From the IMG/VR virus record IMGVR_UViG_3300020428_000090, positions 1 through 23,197 of that record: a DNA stretch of 23,197 nucleotides; one strand, written 5' to 3'. The position numbers were made by a program, and so were the translations under genes. This DNA comes from a virus. Positions 12,549 to 22,095 of the stretch are shown piece by piece; positions within the stretch are counted from its first letter, which is position 1; each line of letters starts with the position of its first letter. The notes under the pieces are model-generated. The model had not been told where the DNA came from and made no database searches. It worked only from the letters and a program-made list of their open reading frames with translations.

Positions 12549-15500
12549 ATGTATTCAGCTCAACAATATGAGTCAGGCATTCGCAAAGCGTATGCAGCTG
12601 GCGACTATGAATCTGCACAATATCTGACTAACCAATATAAGCAGAGTATTGCTCCAAATATTGAACCGGGACAGCGCGACAATCCGTTTGAGTACTCTAT
12701 TGATCAAGCACAAAAAATGCTTGGCGCTGGCGTGGAAACTGTCGGTCGAGGATTCAATAGCAACATACTCCAGCAATACGGTCAGAACGTCCAAGCTCAA
12801 CAAGACATCGACATAGCGCGAGGCGGTTATCAATCCGCGCACCCGGATGACCTCATCGACACATACAAAAACAAAGGTTGGGCAGGAGTTGTAGCCGCTA
12901 TTCCCACGAAAGCAGCGGAGTCTTCTGCCTCTGGAGGTGCTGCCATAGTCGGCACAGGTCTAGCAGCTGCCTCAAGTCTTGTAGGCGCTCCAGCATGGAT
13001 GACAGCAGTCATAGGTTACACAACGCTCGGTACTACCTTCGGACTTGGCGTGGGTGAAGCAACGCTAGAGCAAAAAGAAAAACTCAACGACTTTGACACA
13101 GCCACTTCGGTTGGCACTGGTATCGTCATTGCGTTACTGGACCGAGTTGGCGCGAAGGGTGTCATCCCGACCGATGCACTCCAAAAAATGTCTGTCAATG
13201 AAATCGAAAAAGCCCTCAGAGATGCTGGCCGAGAAGGTGCAGCTCAAGCGTTTGGGTCTGCTATAAAAAACACTGGCAAGGCGACAGGCAAAGAATTTGC
13301 AACAGAAGGTGCTCAAGAACTCGCGATTATGGGAGGCGCTGCTACTCAAGGCGCAGAATACACGCCCCGAGAGATTGCCGGGAGAACCTTAGATGCCTCG
13401 GCAGCTGGTGGCTTCACTGGTGGAGCTGTGCGAGCTCCCATTGAGATCGGTAGTGCTGCCTACAATGCATTGCCACAAGCTCCCACCCGGGAGACTGTCG
13501 AAAATGAGGTTTTAGCTCCAGCTGCACAAGCAGTATCGAGCGTTCTAGGTGACAGACGAGAAACTGGTGACCCAACCGAGCAGGGGGCTAAGGCAGAGGT
13601 TGCTCGGCGTCTTTTGGAACAACAAGCAGTCAACAACTTTAATTTAGAAGATGTAAATGTTGGCAGTACTGATGGTGCAAGAGCTGCAATTGATGATTTA
13701 CACGTTGAGATTGTTTCGCAGATTTCTGGTCAGGGTGAGATTTCGAGGGATGAAGACGGCCATATCGAAGACATTACTCCCGGCAACGGTGGTCTTCTTG
13801 CTCAGATAAAACAAGCGTACAACTTGAACGCCAATCAGTTGCGGATATTGAATAAAATTGTCAAGAAAGCTGGCAACAAGGTAAAAAATAAAGTTACAAA
13901 TACTGACATACAGGAGATCGGACAGATACTAGGCAACACCCCTGATTCCTTGCAATTAATTAATCTACTTTTGCAAAGTAACGAAATAACGAATATACAC
14001 AGCGGAGGCTATAAGGGCGGCATTTCGCGGTTTACCGATATGTTCAATCCGCTCGATACTGCTCGCGGCAACTACAATCCAATGAACATGCTGGGCAGCC
14101 CACAAAATATTTTAGCAACTGGTGGGGCTTTGGCGACGCAGGGCGCTACGCTAGGCATTCCTTTGGCTGGTAGAGCAATTGATAAGTACGTTCCCATAGT
14201 CGGTGGCAGACGCTCCCCGGTAGCAAAATATTTACGAGACAACATCAATAAGCCAGCGTTGCCATTGGCTAGCGGTCCAAGCCTCATCGCCGCCGCAAAA
14301 AGAGCTCAAGAGCAAGAAGATGCAGAAGCTGCCAGCTTTGAACGTGCTGGGCAAAACTTGCTTGATGAACAGTTAGCGACAGGAGGTGATCCAAATCTCG
14401 GCAGTCCTCGGGACATATTTGGTCAGGGAACTGGCTTGAGCACTATCGATGCGATTGAAGCGCTTGAGCAAATGGCGAGCGAAACAACTAATGAGGACGT
14501 GCGAGCAGTTTTGCAAGCTAACATTGACTCACTAAGGTCTGGCACTCAGGCCGCACCGCAAATGTCAAATGTAGTAGCGGCGCTCCGCAATCGAGTGCTT
14601 AGTGATCCCGAGCTGCAAGCAAAAGCAGTGTCTGAACCTCAACGAACTGGCGCTGGTTTTAATCTTCAGCAACCTCAAGCTCAAGGAGCTGCACCAGTTG
14701 CACCGGGCATGACGCAACAGCAAATCAACTATGAGCGAGGCGTTCAAGCTAACAAAGACAGAGCTGCAAAGTTGCAATCTGATCTGATGGCAGACAATGG
14801 TGTAAGCGCAGTTGACAAGGCTGTCATTGGTACAGCGCTGGATGAGCTCCAATATGGAAACTTAGGCGTCGATCCAATCCAAAGCCTAAACAACATAGTT
14901 CAACGGATGAGAGAGGCAAATGTTGCTACAGAGGCTATGGATACTTATCTCATGCCAGCGTTGACAGCTATTGCTGAACAGCAAGCAAGAAATCCTCAAG
15001 GGAGTCAGACAGAGTTAAATTTTAGTCGATTAGCACCAGACGCAGACCAAGAAGCTCAACTAACACAAGCTAAGGTCACAAACATTGACATCTTGCCGAC
15101 AGAACAAGAAGTAGGCCAGATGAGAGAAGGGACTTTCAAGCCTAAAAAAGTTATCACAAAGTCACAAGCTGGAAAAATTTTGGAGAAGCGTTGGCAAGAA
15201 GCAACAGGACGAACAGAACCTTTTGAATACACCCCAGAAAATATAGATCTGCTTGCTGACTACATGGCTGAAGAAGGCATTCACAATTTGTCTCGTGATG
15301 GCAATGCAGTTGGTTGGTATGACAGAAAACTCAAGGCGGCAAAAGCTGTTCTAGAGCTCGTTGATCCTCGGATTACTGAGAGCTATGAAAACGAAGTTAT
15401 CTTTGATTTTCTGCTCGCTGTTACCTCTAATGGACAAGCGGTTGTATTTAATTTTCAGCACGCACACACGCTTTTCAAAAGATATCTTGATACCGGGCTA

Positions 15501-17495
15501 ATGCCACAGAACAAAAAAGAATGGGACGTTGGCGGCGAGCGCAATCAGGCAATGCTGGATTCTTTTACTTTTTGGAATGCTTGGCATGAAAATACTCCAG
15601 ACGCCTCTATCCAAGAATTTTTTGATACCGATTGGACCGTCAGAGAACTAGACGAATTTATAACGCAATTTAACAAGGAGCACGGCACAAAACTGAGTCT
15701 AGGGACTTCAGAGGCAGCAGACACAGCGGTCAAAGGTAGTTTTGTTTTAGGCCCAAAAATTGGACAAGGATTTCATCAAAACCTCCGAGGTAACTATGAT
15801 GCCTTAACAATGGACATCTGGTGGATGCGGATGTGGAATCGTTTGGTCGGTGATAATTTCAAACCGATAACCGATGAGACTATGCGAAATAGTCGGAAAA
15901 TGATCTCTGAATTCATCAAGTCAACTAGAAGTCCAAATCCAAAGGACATGAAACAATTTCTCAACGCGAAAGACCAAAAAACATTGTGGCGAGACATTGA
16001 TCTTGAGAAAAAGATTATCCGGGATACTCTAAAAAGAACAGGCATTAAACTTCAGGGTATTTACTCAAAGCCAAAAGAGTTTGATAAGTTAATTTTAGAG
16101 TTAAACAAAAGCTGGAATAAGTATTTCGACGCCTATAAAAAAAAGAATAATAAAAACCCTAAGAAGCCCACGTTTTTTCAGAAGCTGGGAACACACAAGC
16201 TCTATTTGTCAGAGCCTCTGCAAGAGACTCCGAGGAATTCTACGGAGCGCGAGTACATGCGCCAAGTGACCGCTCGGGCGATAGAAAAAATGGCTCAAAA
16301 TGGTTACAATATCCAAACAGCCGATTTCCAAGCCTTGATGTGGTATCCCGAGAAGCAGCTGTTCAGAAAGTTAGGGGTAAGGCCGGGAAACGGCGAAGAT
16401 AATGATTATCTAGATGCGGCTAAAATACTGGCGCAAAAAGAAGGTGTATCAGATGAGCAAATTGAAGAAACACTCCGCAATACAGGATCAGAACGAGACT
16501 CCGATAGTGAGCCAAGTGCCGAAGGACAAGATGGGAGACTTCGTCAAAGGTCTACAGGATTTGATGAAAGCAAAGCGCGAGCAGAAGCAAGCGCAGCAGC
16601 CCCAGCGCTAGCGCCCTATACCAACCCAGCGCCGCGATCTCTACCCAAGCCAACAGTCAAACAAACGCAACTACAGTTTGACCTAGCCTCCGATACATTT
16701 GATATCGGAAGAAAAGGCAGCCGCTTTGAAGAAGGCATCCCAGATGTTGCCGCAGCGGAAGAGCTCATGGAAGCGCTTGGTATCACTTTCCAGATTGCTG
16801 AAAATTACGCAGAATTAAAAGACATCGTTGGCCTTGACGTTGGTGAGGGTGTCGCTGGAATTTATCGCGGTCCTAACGCCGATGAAAAAGCAGAAGTGGT
16901 GCTTCGGTCGGACGCTGGAAGCACTCAAGAACAATTTCACACATTGTTGCATGAGATTGGACATCATTTAGAGTCTTTCACGGTCCTTTCCGGGCCGCAT
17001 GGTTATAAAAACTTGAGAGGCGACATTGATTACAGCTATAAAACTCGGCCAGCAATCCGCAAAGAAATCGACAATCTTCAAGAAAATGTCATTGTAAATG
17101 GACTGCCTGTTCGTCCGGGAGCTTCATCAATACGACAGCTGCGAGAGTTCAAAACAGACCCCTATGAAAAGGCAATTCCAACGCGAGAGCAATTTGCCTA
17201 CTATGATTATGTCAAAAGCAAAGGTGAGCTAGCAGTTGATCCTGTCTGGATTTACATGTTGAAACCAAAGCTACTTAAAGAAGTTGCTCCCGGCGTCTCA
17301 AAGCTCATCCAGAAGTATTTTAAGCAGATACATACGGCATCGCGAAAAGATATGCCAGTTACCTTTCATGCACATCCACTCACAGTCACGTTAGCTTTTG
17401 TATTGGCTGCTATGGCAAACATGAAAGATGACGATGAAGAAGAATTAGAACCCGGAGCACTCTCGCTCCCCCCGGGCGCACTCAGCGCCGCTTAA
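12549..17495 (+). CDS. Giant multidomain virion protein (probable ejection protein) with HEIGHH protease-like motif
   Basis: This 1648-residue protein is comparable in size to T7 gp16. Residues 1-40 (AAGDYESAQYL) resemble the opening of internal virion proteins. About 110-170 is a Gly/Ala-rich hydrophobic stretch that could insert in membrane. About 590-860 is Gln/Ala-rich linker. About 880-1285 is a domain I associate with large polyvalent phage and plasmid proteins (DUF7178-like): GPKIGQGFHQNLRGN and DALTMDIWWMRMWNRLVGD at 1069-1102, TADFQALMWYPEK at 1257-1269. About 1300-1375 is a low-complexity linker. Residues 1468-1473 (HEIGHH) form a zincin-type HExxH motif, with E1547 or E1560 as a possible third ligand in the segment leading to LKEVAP. 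A hydrophobic helix lies at 1611-1625. A protease acting after ejection, or structural use of the fold, is inferred. The ribosome site is weak. Confidence 0.8.
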   Translation: MYSAQQYESGIRKAYAAGDYESAQYLTNQYKQSIAPNIEPGQRDNPFEYSIDQAQKMLGAGVETVGRGFNSNILQQYGQNVQAQQDIDIARGGYQSAHPDDLIDTYKNKGWAGVVAAIPTKAAESSASGGAAIVGTGLAAASSLVGAPAWMTAVIGYTTLGTTFGLGVGEATLEQKEKLNDFDTATSVGTGIVIALLDRVGAKGVIPTDALQKMSVNEIEKALRDAGREGAAQAFGSAIKNTGKATGKEFATEGAQELAIMGGAATQGAEYTPREIAGRTLDASAAGGFTGGAVRAPIEIGSAAYNALPQAPTRETVENEVLAPAAQAVSSVLGDRRETGDPTEQGAKAEVARRLLEQQAVNNFNLEDVNVGSTDGARAAIDDLHVEIVSQISGQGEISRDEDGHIEDITPGNGGLLAQIKQAYNLNANQLRILNKIVKKAGNKVKNKVTNTDIQEIGQILGNTPDSLQLINLLLQSNEITNIHSGGYKGGISRFTDMFNPLDTARGNYNPMNMLGSPQNILATGGALATQGATLGIPLAGRAIDKYVPIVGGRRSPVAKYLRDNINKPALPLASGPSLIAAAKRAQEQEDAEAASFERAGQNLLDEQLATGGDPNLGSPRDIFGQGTGLSTIDAIEALEQMASETTNEDVRAVLQANIDSLRSGTQAAPQMSNVVAALRNRVLSDPELQAKAVSEPQRTGAGFNLQQPQAQGAAPVAPGMTQQQINYERGVQANKDRAAKLQSDLMADNGVSAVDKAVIGTALDELQYGNLGVDPIQSLNNIVQRMREANVATEAMDTYLMPALTAIAEQQARNPQGSQTELNFSRLAPDADQEAQLTQAKVTNIDILPTEQEVGQMREGTFKPKKVITKSQAGKILEKRWQEATGRTEPFEYTPENIDLLADYMAEEGIHNLSRDGNAVGWYDRKLKAAKAVLELVDPRITESYENEVIFDFLLAVTSNGQAVVFNFQHAHTLFKRYLDTGLMPQNKKEWDVGGERNQAMLDSFTFWNAWHENTPDASIQEFFDTDWTVRELDEFITQFNKEHGTKLSLGTSEAADTAVKGSFVLGPKIGQGFHQNLRGNYDALTMDIWWMRMWNRLVGDNFKPITDETMRNSRKMISEFIKSTRSPNPKDMKQFLNAKDQKTLWRDIDLEKKIIRDTLKRTGIKLQGIYSKPKEFDKLILELNKSWNKYFDAYKKKNNKNPKKPTFFQKLGTHKLYLSEPLQETPRNSTEREYMRQVTARAIEKMAQNGYNIQTADFQALMWYPEKQLFRKLGVRPGNGEDNDYLDAAKILAQKEGVSDEQIEETLRNTGSERDSDSEPSAEGQDGRLRQRSTGFDESKARAEASAAAPALAPYTNPAPRSLPKPTVKQTQLQFDLASDTFDIGRKGSRFEEGIPDVAAAEELMEALGITFQIAENYAELKDIVGLDVGEGVAGIYRGPNADEKAEVVLRSDAGSTQEQFHTLLHEIGHHLESFTVLSGPHGYKNLRGDIDYSYKTRPAIRKEIDNLQENVIVNGLPVRPGASSIRQLREFKTDPYEKAIPTREQFAYYDYVKSKGELAVDPVWIYMLKPKLLKEVAPGVSKLIQKYFKQIHTASRKDMPVTFHAHPLTVTLAFVLAAMANMKDDDEEELEPGALSLPPGALSAA
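16453..16611 (+). CDS. Possible nested small gene, 52 aa, inside the giant virion gene
   Basis: An ATG at 16453, eight bases after AGAAGG, opens a 52-codon frame in +1 relative to the host gene. The peptide begins MSKLKKHSAIQDQNE and contains an amphipathic helix MGDFVKGLQDLMKAKREQ. It coincides with the low-complexity linker of the large protein, where overprinting costs least. It may still be a chance frame, since there is no homology argument and no codon-usage test was possible. Confidence 0.2.
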   Translation: MSKLKKHSAIQDQNETPIVSQVPKDKMGDFVKGLQDLMKAKREQKQAQQPQR

Positions 17496-17509
17496 CTTGG
17501 AGATAACAA

Positions 17510-17797
17510 ATGAACGCAACTGCCCTCAGTTTGGTAGCGGTTCTCGACGCCTGTCAAAAGGTCGAAGACAGCACGCTGCTTAATGATCCTCAAAAATACT
17601 TGATTCTTCACGAGCTTGAAAATCAGTTAGCTCCCGAAATGTTGAGCTCGGGCTGCTTGGAAACACGCAAGATCGTCAGTCACGTTTTGATCACTCTTGG
17701 TCATCAAAGAAAACAGAAGTTTGAGGAGGAGAAAGTTGTCGCAGCAAAAAAAAGAACGCAAAAAAAAGCCACAAAAAGAGCTAACCCATCCAAATAA
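17510..17797 (+). CDS. Small helical protein with lysine-rich tail, 95 aa
   Basis: The family is unrecognised. GGAG lies eight bases before the ATG. Residues 1-65 are helical with a hydrophobic core (LSLVAVLDACQKVED, YLILHELENQL). Residues 66-95 are strongly basic (KKRTQKKATKRA). The last 62 bases overlap the TerS gene in another frame, and the lysine tails of both proteins come from the same two A8 runs. Its place immediately before the terminase genes suggests a DNA-binding packaging accessory, which is inference. Confidence 0.7.
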   Translation: MNATALSLVAVLDACQKVEDSTLLNDPQKYLILHELENQLAPEMLSSGCLETRKIVSHVLITLGHQRKQKFEEEKVVAAKKRTQKKATKRANPSK

Positions 17798-18239
17798 TTC
17801 GCGGTCAGGCAAAAGTCATTTTTTTTCAAATCTTATGTCTACCCCGGAAGGGCGAGCTCTTCGCAAGCAGTGGTCCACAAAACCTCGAAAGAACGCTGGA
17901 AGACCAATGGGCGTCCCAGATGGTCACTCGCAAGAGAGTTTTGCGCCAGTTAGAGAGGAAGCAAGAGTCTATGCAGACAAGGTTGTGAAAATTATGAAGA
18001 AAGAATTTGACATTGAAGACGAGTATCAAACGGAAGCTCTGAGAACAGCAGTTGAAGTTATGCGGCTCGATGGGCAGACGCGAGAAAAGCTAGCAGCTGC
18101 TCGCCTAGTGCTCGACTTCACGAAATCAAAGCCAGCTGCAAAGTCTGATGTCACCATCAGTGCAGCTGAAGATTTCTTGGCGAGCGTCATGAGAGAAATT
18201 GAGGATATTGATGGATCAACTGAAGAAGATTCGACATAG
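17736..18239 (+). CDS. Probable terminase small subunit, TTG start, 167 aa
   Basis: TerS recognises the phage genome and regulates the TerL motor. The best start is TTG at 17736, six bases after AGGAGG within a run of GAG repeats. The N-terminal 60 residues are very basic and probably bind DNA (KKERKKKPQKE, KPRKNAGRPMGVPDG). Residues about 70-135 are helical (REEARVYADKVVKIM, RTAVEVMRLDGQTREKLAAARLVLDF), with the R-x-x-A-A-x-x-x-L-D phrase usual for TerS-like proteins near KPAAKSDV. The C-terminus is acidic (DIDGSTEEDST). It overlaps the upstream gene by 62 bases and TerL by 29. The identification depends mainly on position directly before TerL plus this layout. Confidence 0.75.
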   Translation: MSQQKKERKKKPQKELTHPNNSRSGKSHFFSNLMSTPEGRALRKQWSTKPRKNAGRPMGVPDGHSQESFAPVREEARVYADKVVKIMKKEFDIEDEYQTEALRTAVEVMRLDGQTREKLAAARLVLDFTKSKPAAKSDVTISAAEDFLASVMREIEDIDGSTEEDST

Positions 18240-19779
18240 ATTAGCAATTGATTTTCCCCTTTATGCAAAAACTGCACTGAAAATCAGAACGAAGGTTGGT
18301 CAGATTGCACCGCTCCAATTAAACGCAGCGCAAACAATTCTGCACAATGCAGTCACTGATCAAATCGCAAATGAAGGCAAAGTCAGAGTCATCATTCTGA
18401 AAGCCCGACAGCAAGGTTTATCCACTTACACTGGCGGCTATCTCTATTGGAGTGTGAGCCAAAAAGCCGCTCAAAAAGCGATGGTAGTGACGCATCACTC
18501 TGACTCTACGAGAGCGCTATTTGACATGACGAAGCGCTATCACGAGAACTGTCCACAGATACTCAAGCCGCACACAAAGTATTCCTCCAGACGCGAAATG
18601 AACTTCGATGTGCTCGATAGCTCATTCATCGTAAGTACTGCTGGGGGTGAGGCAATTGGTCGTGGCGAAACACTGACGCACGTCCACGCTTCAGAGCTCG
18701 CATTCTGGCAAAAAAGCACAGCGCTCGACAACTGGAATGGTCTGACCCAAGCCGTACCAAATGCGCCCGGGACAGCCGTGTTTGTCGAATCTACTGCAAA
18801 CGGTATTACTGGTGTTTTCTACGACCTATGGAAAGGCGCAGTCGAAGGAACGAATGGCTATGTGCCTGTGTTTATTCCGTGGTTTACCGACCCGGACTAC
18901 CGCGAAAAAGTCCCGGATCATTTTGAGCGTACTCCCGAAGAAGAAAATCTTGTAGACGAATATGATCTCGACGATGAGCAGCTGATGTTCAGACGGCGAA
19001 AGATTGCTCAAAACGGCCTTGATTTGTTTCGTCAGGAATACCCAGCGGAACCAGATGAAGCATTCTTGACCACAGGTCGCCCGGTGTTCAACCCGGAGCA
19101 ATTGCAAAAACGTCTCAAAGATCGGAGGCAGCTCCGTGAGCGCATGGCTCTGGAAGGCGGCGAATGGGTAAACAATGCCCGGGGTGAGCTCTCGACATTC
19201 CTCATGCATGACGAAGGCGAGCAGTACATTATTGGCGCTGACGTTGCGATGGGTGTACGAAATGGCGACTACTCAGTGGCAACTGTGCTTGATTCAAAGA
19301 AACGCCAAGTTGCCATCTGGCGAGGCCACGTTCACCCGGACTATTTTGCAGAGATCCTTTATGAGCTCGGCGGCTATTACAACGAAGCATTCATCATTGT
19401 CGAGAACAACAGTCACGGCATTTTGACCTGTACACGCCTCGGCAAAGATATGGCATACCCCAACTTTTTCACAGACGTTTCCGTGGATAAGCTGACTGAA
19501 AAAGAAACAATCAAGCTCGGTTTTACGACAACGGTTAAAACAAAACCTTTGATCATTGACGAGCTCAGGGCAGCTGTCAGGGACGAAGAAATCGAAATAA
19601 ATTGTGCAGTAACTTTGCGCGAAATGCTGAGTTACATCGTGACGGAAAGTGGCGCGATGCAAGCTGAAGTGAACTGTTTTGACGATTGTGTGATGTCGCT
19701 TGCATTAGCTAATCACGTTCACGAGGGTGCGTGGGAGCCAATCGAATCCCACGATGATTATTACCTAGAGGCCATCTAA
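18211..19779 (+). CDS. terL: Terminase large subunit
   Basis: TerL is the DNA-packaging motor and nuclease, 522 aa from the ATG at 18211, which follows GAGG by about seven bases; TTG at 18199 is an inferior choice. The ATPase domain has a variant Walker A, KARQQGLST (64-72), where the usual GK[S/T] is replaced, as in a known subset of phage terminases. The Walker B/catalytic strand is THVHASE (E162), with S161 in place of the usual acidic residue, and VESTANG follows as coupling motif. The RNase H-like nuclease has D344 (GADVAMG), E398 (VENNSHG) and D491/D492 (CFDDCVMS). Overlap with TerS and adjacency to the portal are as in P22-type modules. The variant suggests headful packaging but does not prove it. 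Confidence 0.95.
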   Translation: MDQLKKIRHRLAIDFPLYAKTALKIRTKVGQIAPLQLNAAQTILHNAVTDQIANEGKVRVIILKARQQGLSTYTGGYLYWSVSQKAAQKAMVVTHHSDSTRALFDMTKRYHENCPQILKPHTKYSSRREMNFDVLDSSFIVSTAGGEAIGRGETLTHVHASELAFWQKSTALDNWNGLTQAVPNAPGTAVFVESTANGITGVFYDLWKGAVEGTNGYVPVFIPWFTDPDYREKVPDHFERTPEEENLVDEYDLDDEQLMFRRRKIAQNGLDLFRQEYPAEPDEAFLTTGRPVFNPEQLQKRLKDRRQLRERMALEGGEWVNNARGELSTFLMHDEGEQYIIGADVAMGVRNGDYSVATVLDSKKRQVAIWRGHVHPDYFAEILYELGGYYNEAFIIVENNSHGILTCTRLGKDMAYPNFFTDVSVDKLTEKETIKLGFTTTVKTKPLIIDELRAAVRDEEIEINCAVTLREMLSYIVTESGAMQAEVNCFDDCVMSLALANHVHEGAWEPIESHDDYYLEAI

Positions 19780-19781
19780 AT

Positions 19782-21812
19782 ATGGAGCTTAAAGACTACA
19801 CGCCGATTGACGACGAAAAGGTCGTAACGGTCTTAGATGATTGCATCCGAAAATCTATTGGATATTACGACTCGGAAATCTCAAAAGAGCGCCAACGTGT
19901 CATGGAGTATTATCACGGAAAGCTGCCTAAGCCCTCCCACGATGGCAATTCCAAGTATGTAAGTCTCGATGTTTATGACACGGTCGAGAGTCTAAAAGCA
20001 GCCTTGCTTGAGACCTTTGCAGCTGGCGAAGGCATCGTCAAGTTTACACCGCAGAATGCCGATGACGTTGACCAATCAGCAATCTGCACAGCCTATACCG
20101 ACTTTGTCGCACACCGTCAAAATGACTTCTTTTCGATAGCATCAACAGTCATAACTGACTCCTTGCTCGCCCGGGTTGGTGTAGTCAAATGCTTCTGGTC
20201 AGTCGAGGAAGATTTTCATGAAGAGTATTTTGAAGGACTGACCGAAAACGAATTGGACATGCTTTTAGGCCAAGATAATGTCGAGCTTAAAGAGCAAGAG
20301 ATTGATGAGCTCGGATTGAGCTCCGGGACCATCTGCGTCTACCGGGACACATCGCAAGTCAGAATCGAAAACATTGCACCAGAGGAATTTCTCATTGAGC
20401 CCCTAGCTCGCAGCTTGGATGATGTCGGATTTTGCGCTCACAGAACCAATAAAACTCTTAGCGAGCTCCGCGACGAAGGCTACGATGAAGAGCTCATAGC
20501 GAAGATTGGCGATCACGAAGATGTTGAGATGGAGACTGATCCAGAAGTTCTAGCGAGATACGAGGGTGTCAGCAGTGCGCGTGGATTTACCCGGGATGGT
20601 TATCAGGACCAAGTTAGAACGGTCACAGTGTATGAAGCCTATATTGATTTGGATGTTGACGGCAACGGCGTGGCCGAGCTGCACCGTGTGGTCAAAGCTG
20701 GTAATGTGATTCTTGAGAAAGACAAAGTCAATCGAAAGCCTTTTGTTTCTTTTGCTCCTGTTCCTGTGCCACATAGTTTTCATGGCGCTAACTTCGGACT
20801 CAAAGTTGTTGCCACACAAAACGCCCGGACAATTCTTACGCGATCAATTTTGGATCATGCCGTCATAACCAATAACCCAAGATACACAGTTGTCAAAGGC
20901 GGCCTGACCAATCCTCGTGAGCTCATTGATACTCGTGTTGGCGGTATCGTCAATGTCTCGCGCCCGGATGCTGTAATGCCCATGCAGCAAGCGCCGCTCA
21001 ATCCGTTTATCTTTCAGACAATCAAGCTACTCGATGAGCAGCTAGAGGACACCTCTGGGGTGAGCAAAATATCCCAAGGCACAAACAAAGATGCTGTAAG
21101 CAAACAGAACTCCGCAGCTCTGATGGAACAGCTCGCAACAATGAGCCAGCAGCGTCAAAAGATTATTGCTCGACATTTCGCGAATCAGTTTGTGAAGCCT
21201 CTCTTTCAGATGATCTATCAGTTGTGCGTCGAGAACGAAACCGACGAAAAGATCGTCGAGCTGGGTGGCAACTACGTTGACATTAGACCTTCTGAATGGG
21301 CAGACAGGCGTGACGTTTCGATTGCCTTACACCTTGGTTATGGCGAGCGCGAAAGAGAGTCTGAGAAGTTCTTAGCTATGCACCAATTGCTGACAGCTGA
21401 TCCAAATCTTAGCGCTATGTATCAGCCGCAGAATGCTTACAAAGTTGCAAGCAAACTCATGGAAATGAACGGAATAAAGAATGTCTCAGAGTATCTCACC
21501 GATCCGCAGCAGCTCCCTCCACCAGAGCCAGATCCACAGCAAGAACTTGAGCTTGAGATGCTCAAGAAACAGATCGAGGTCACAGAGCGCCAAACGCAGA
21601 TTGCAGAGGCGAAGACGCAAATAGATGCTCAAATGGCAGCTCTCAAGATTCAGCTAGACAAGATCAAAGCCGAGGCCGACTTCGCGATCCAAAGCGACAA
21701 GGTTGACCTCAGTGAAGCGCAGCTGGAGCACAAGCGCAACATCGATGAAGCCGAGCTTGAAATGGCAAGACAGGCTGACGAAATTAACGCAATTATTTCA
21801 CCAAGAGGATAA
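19782..21812 (+). CDS. Portal protein, P22-like
   Basis: This 676-residue portal would form the dodecameric ring at the packaging vertex and bind TerL and the tail. The N-terminal part contains a helix (KSIGYYDSEISKERQRVMEYYHGKLP) and the conserved SKYVSLDVYDTVESLKAALLETF. The core has VRIENIAPEEFLIEP, HSFHGANFGLKV and LDHAVITNNPRY, followed by DTRVGGIVNVSRPDAV and LLDEQLEDTSGVSKISQG, phrases of the P22-like portal family. Residues about 578-676 are Pro-rich and then a long charged coiled coil, consistent with the barrel extending into the capsid in P22. The ATG follows the TerL stop by two bases. It is slightly shorter than P22 gp1 (725 aa). Confidence 0.93.
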   Translation: MELKDYTPIDDEKVVTVLDDCIRKSIGYYDSEISKERQRVMEYYHGKLPKPSHDGNSKYVSLDVYDTVESLKAALLETFAAGEGIVKFTPQNADDVDQSAICTAYTDFVAHRQNDFFSIASTVITDSLLARVGVVKCFWSVEEDFHEEYFEGLTENELDMLLGQDNVELKEQEIDELGLSSGTICVYRDTSQVRIENIAPEEFLIEPLARSLDDVGFCAHRTNKTLSELRDEGYDEELIAKIGDHEDVEMETDPEVLARYEGVSSARGFTRDGYQDQVRTVTVYEAYIDLDVDGNGVAELHRVVKAGNVILEKDKVNRKPFVSFAPVPVPHSFHGANFGLKVVATQNARTILTRSILDHAVITNNPRYTVVKGGLTNPRELIDTRVGGIVNVSRPDAVMPMQQAPLNPFIFQTIKLLDEQLEDTSGVSKISQGTNKDAVSKQNSAALMEQLATMSQQRQKIIARHFANQFVKPLFQMIYQLCVENETDEKIVELGGNYVDIRPSEWADRRDVSIALHLGYGERERESEKFLAMHQLLTADPNLSAMYQPQNAYKVASKLMEMNGIKNVSEYLTDPQQLPPPEPDPQQELELEMLKKQIEVTERQTQIAEAKTQIDAQMAALKIQLDKIKAEADFAIQSDKVDLSEAQLEHKRNIDEAELEMARQADEINAIISPRG

Positions 21813-21836
21813 AACTTAATAGAAGGAGACAACTAC

Positions 21837-22091
21837 ATGACAGACGAAGAATTAATAGAAATGGGCAATGACTCAGAAGTGATTCTGGGATCGCGAGCCT
21901 TCAGTCGCACCGTTGATAAACTGGTCGATTCAACGATGCAAAACTTTCTCAACTCGACCACCGATCAAAGCGAGAAGCGTGAGCAATACTATCGGCACTA
22001 TCGTGCTCTTGTAGACATTGTCGCCACTCTGAAACAGCACGTTGCTGTCAGGGATGAAATTCACGCTAAGACTAAAGAAAATGAGGAGTAG
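21837..22091 (+). CDS. Small helical protein between portal and scaffold, 84 aa
   Basis: AGAAGGAGACAACTAC before the ATG is one of the best ribosome sites in the window, so expression is probably high. The protein is charged and all-helical: acidic at the start (MTDEELIEMGNDSE), a middle segment RAFSRTVDKLVDSTMQNFLNS, and a C-terminal helix EQYYRHYRALVDIVATLKQHV. I do not recognise a family. Small genes at this place in podoviruses are often head-assembly or head-completion factors; that is an inference from position. Confidence 0.75.
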   Translation: MTDEELIEMGNDSEVILGSRAFSRTVDKLVDSTMQNFLNSTTDQSEKREQYYRHYRALVDIVATLKQHVAVRDEIHAKTKENEE

Positions 22092-22095
22092 CACC

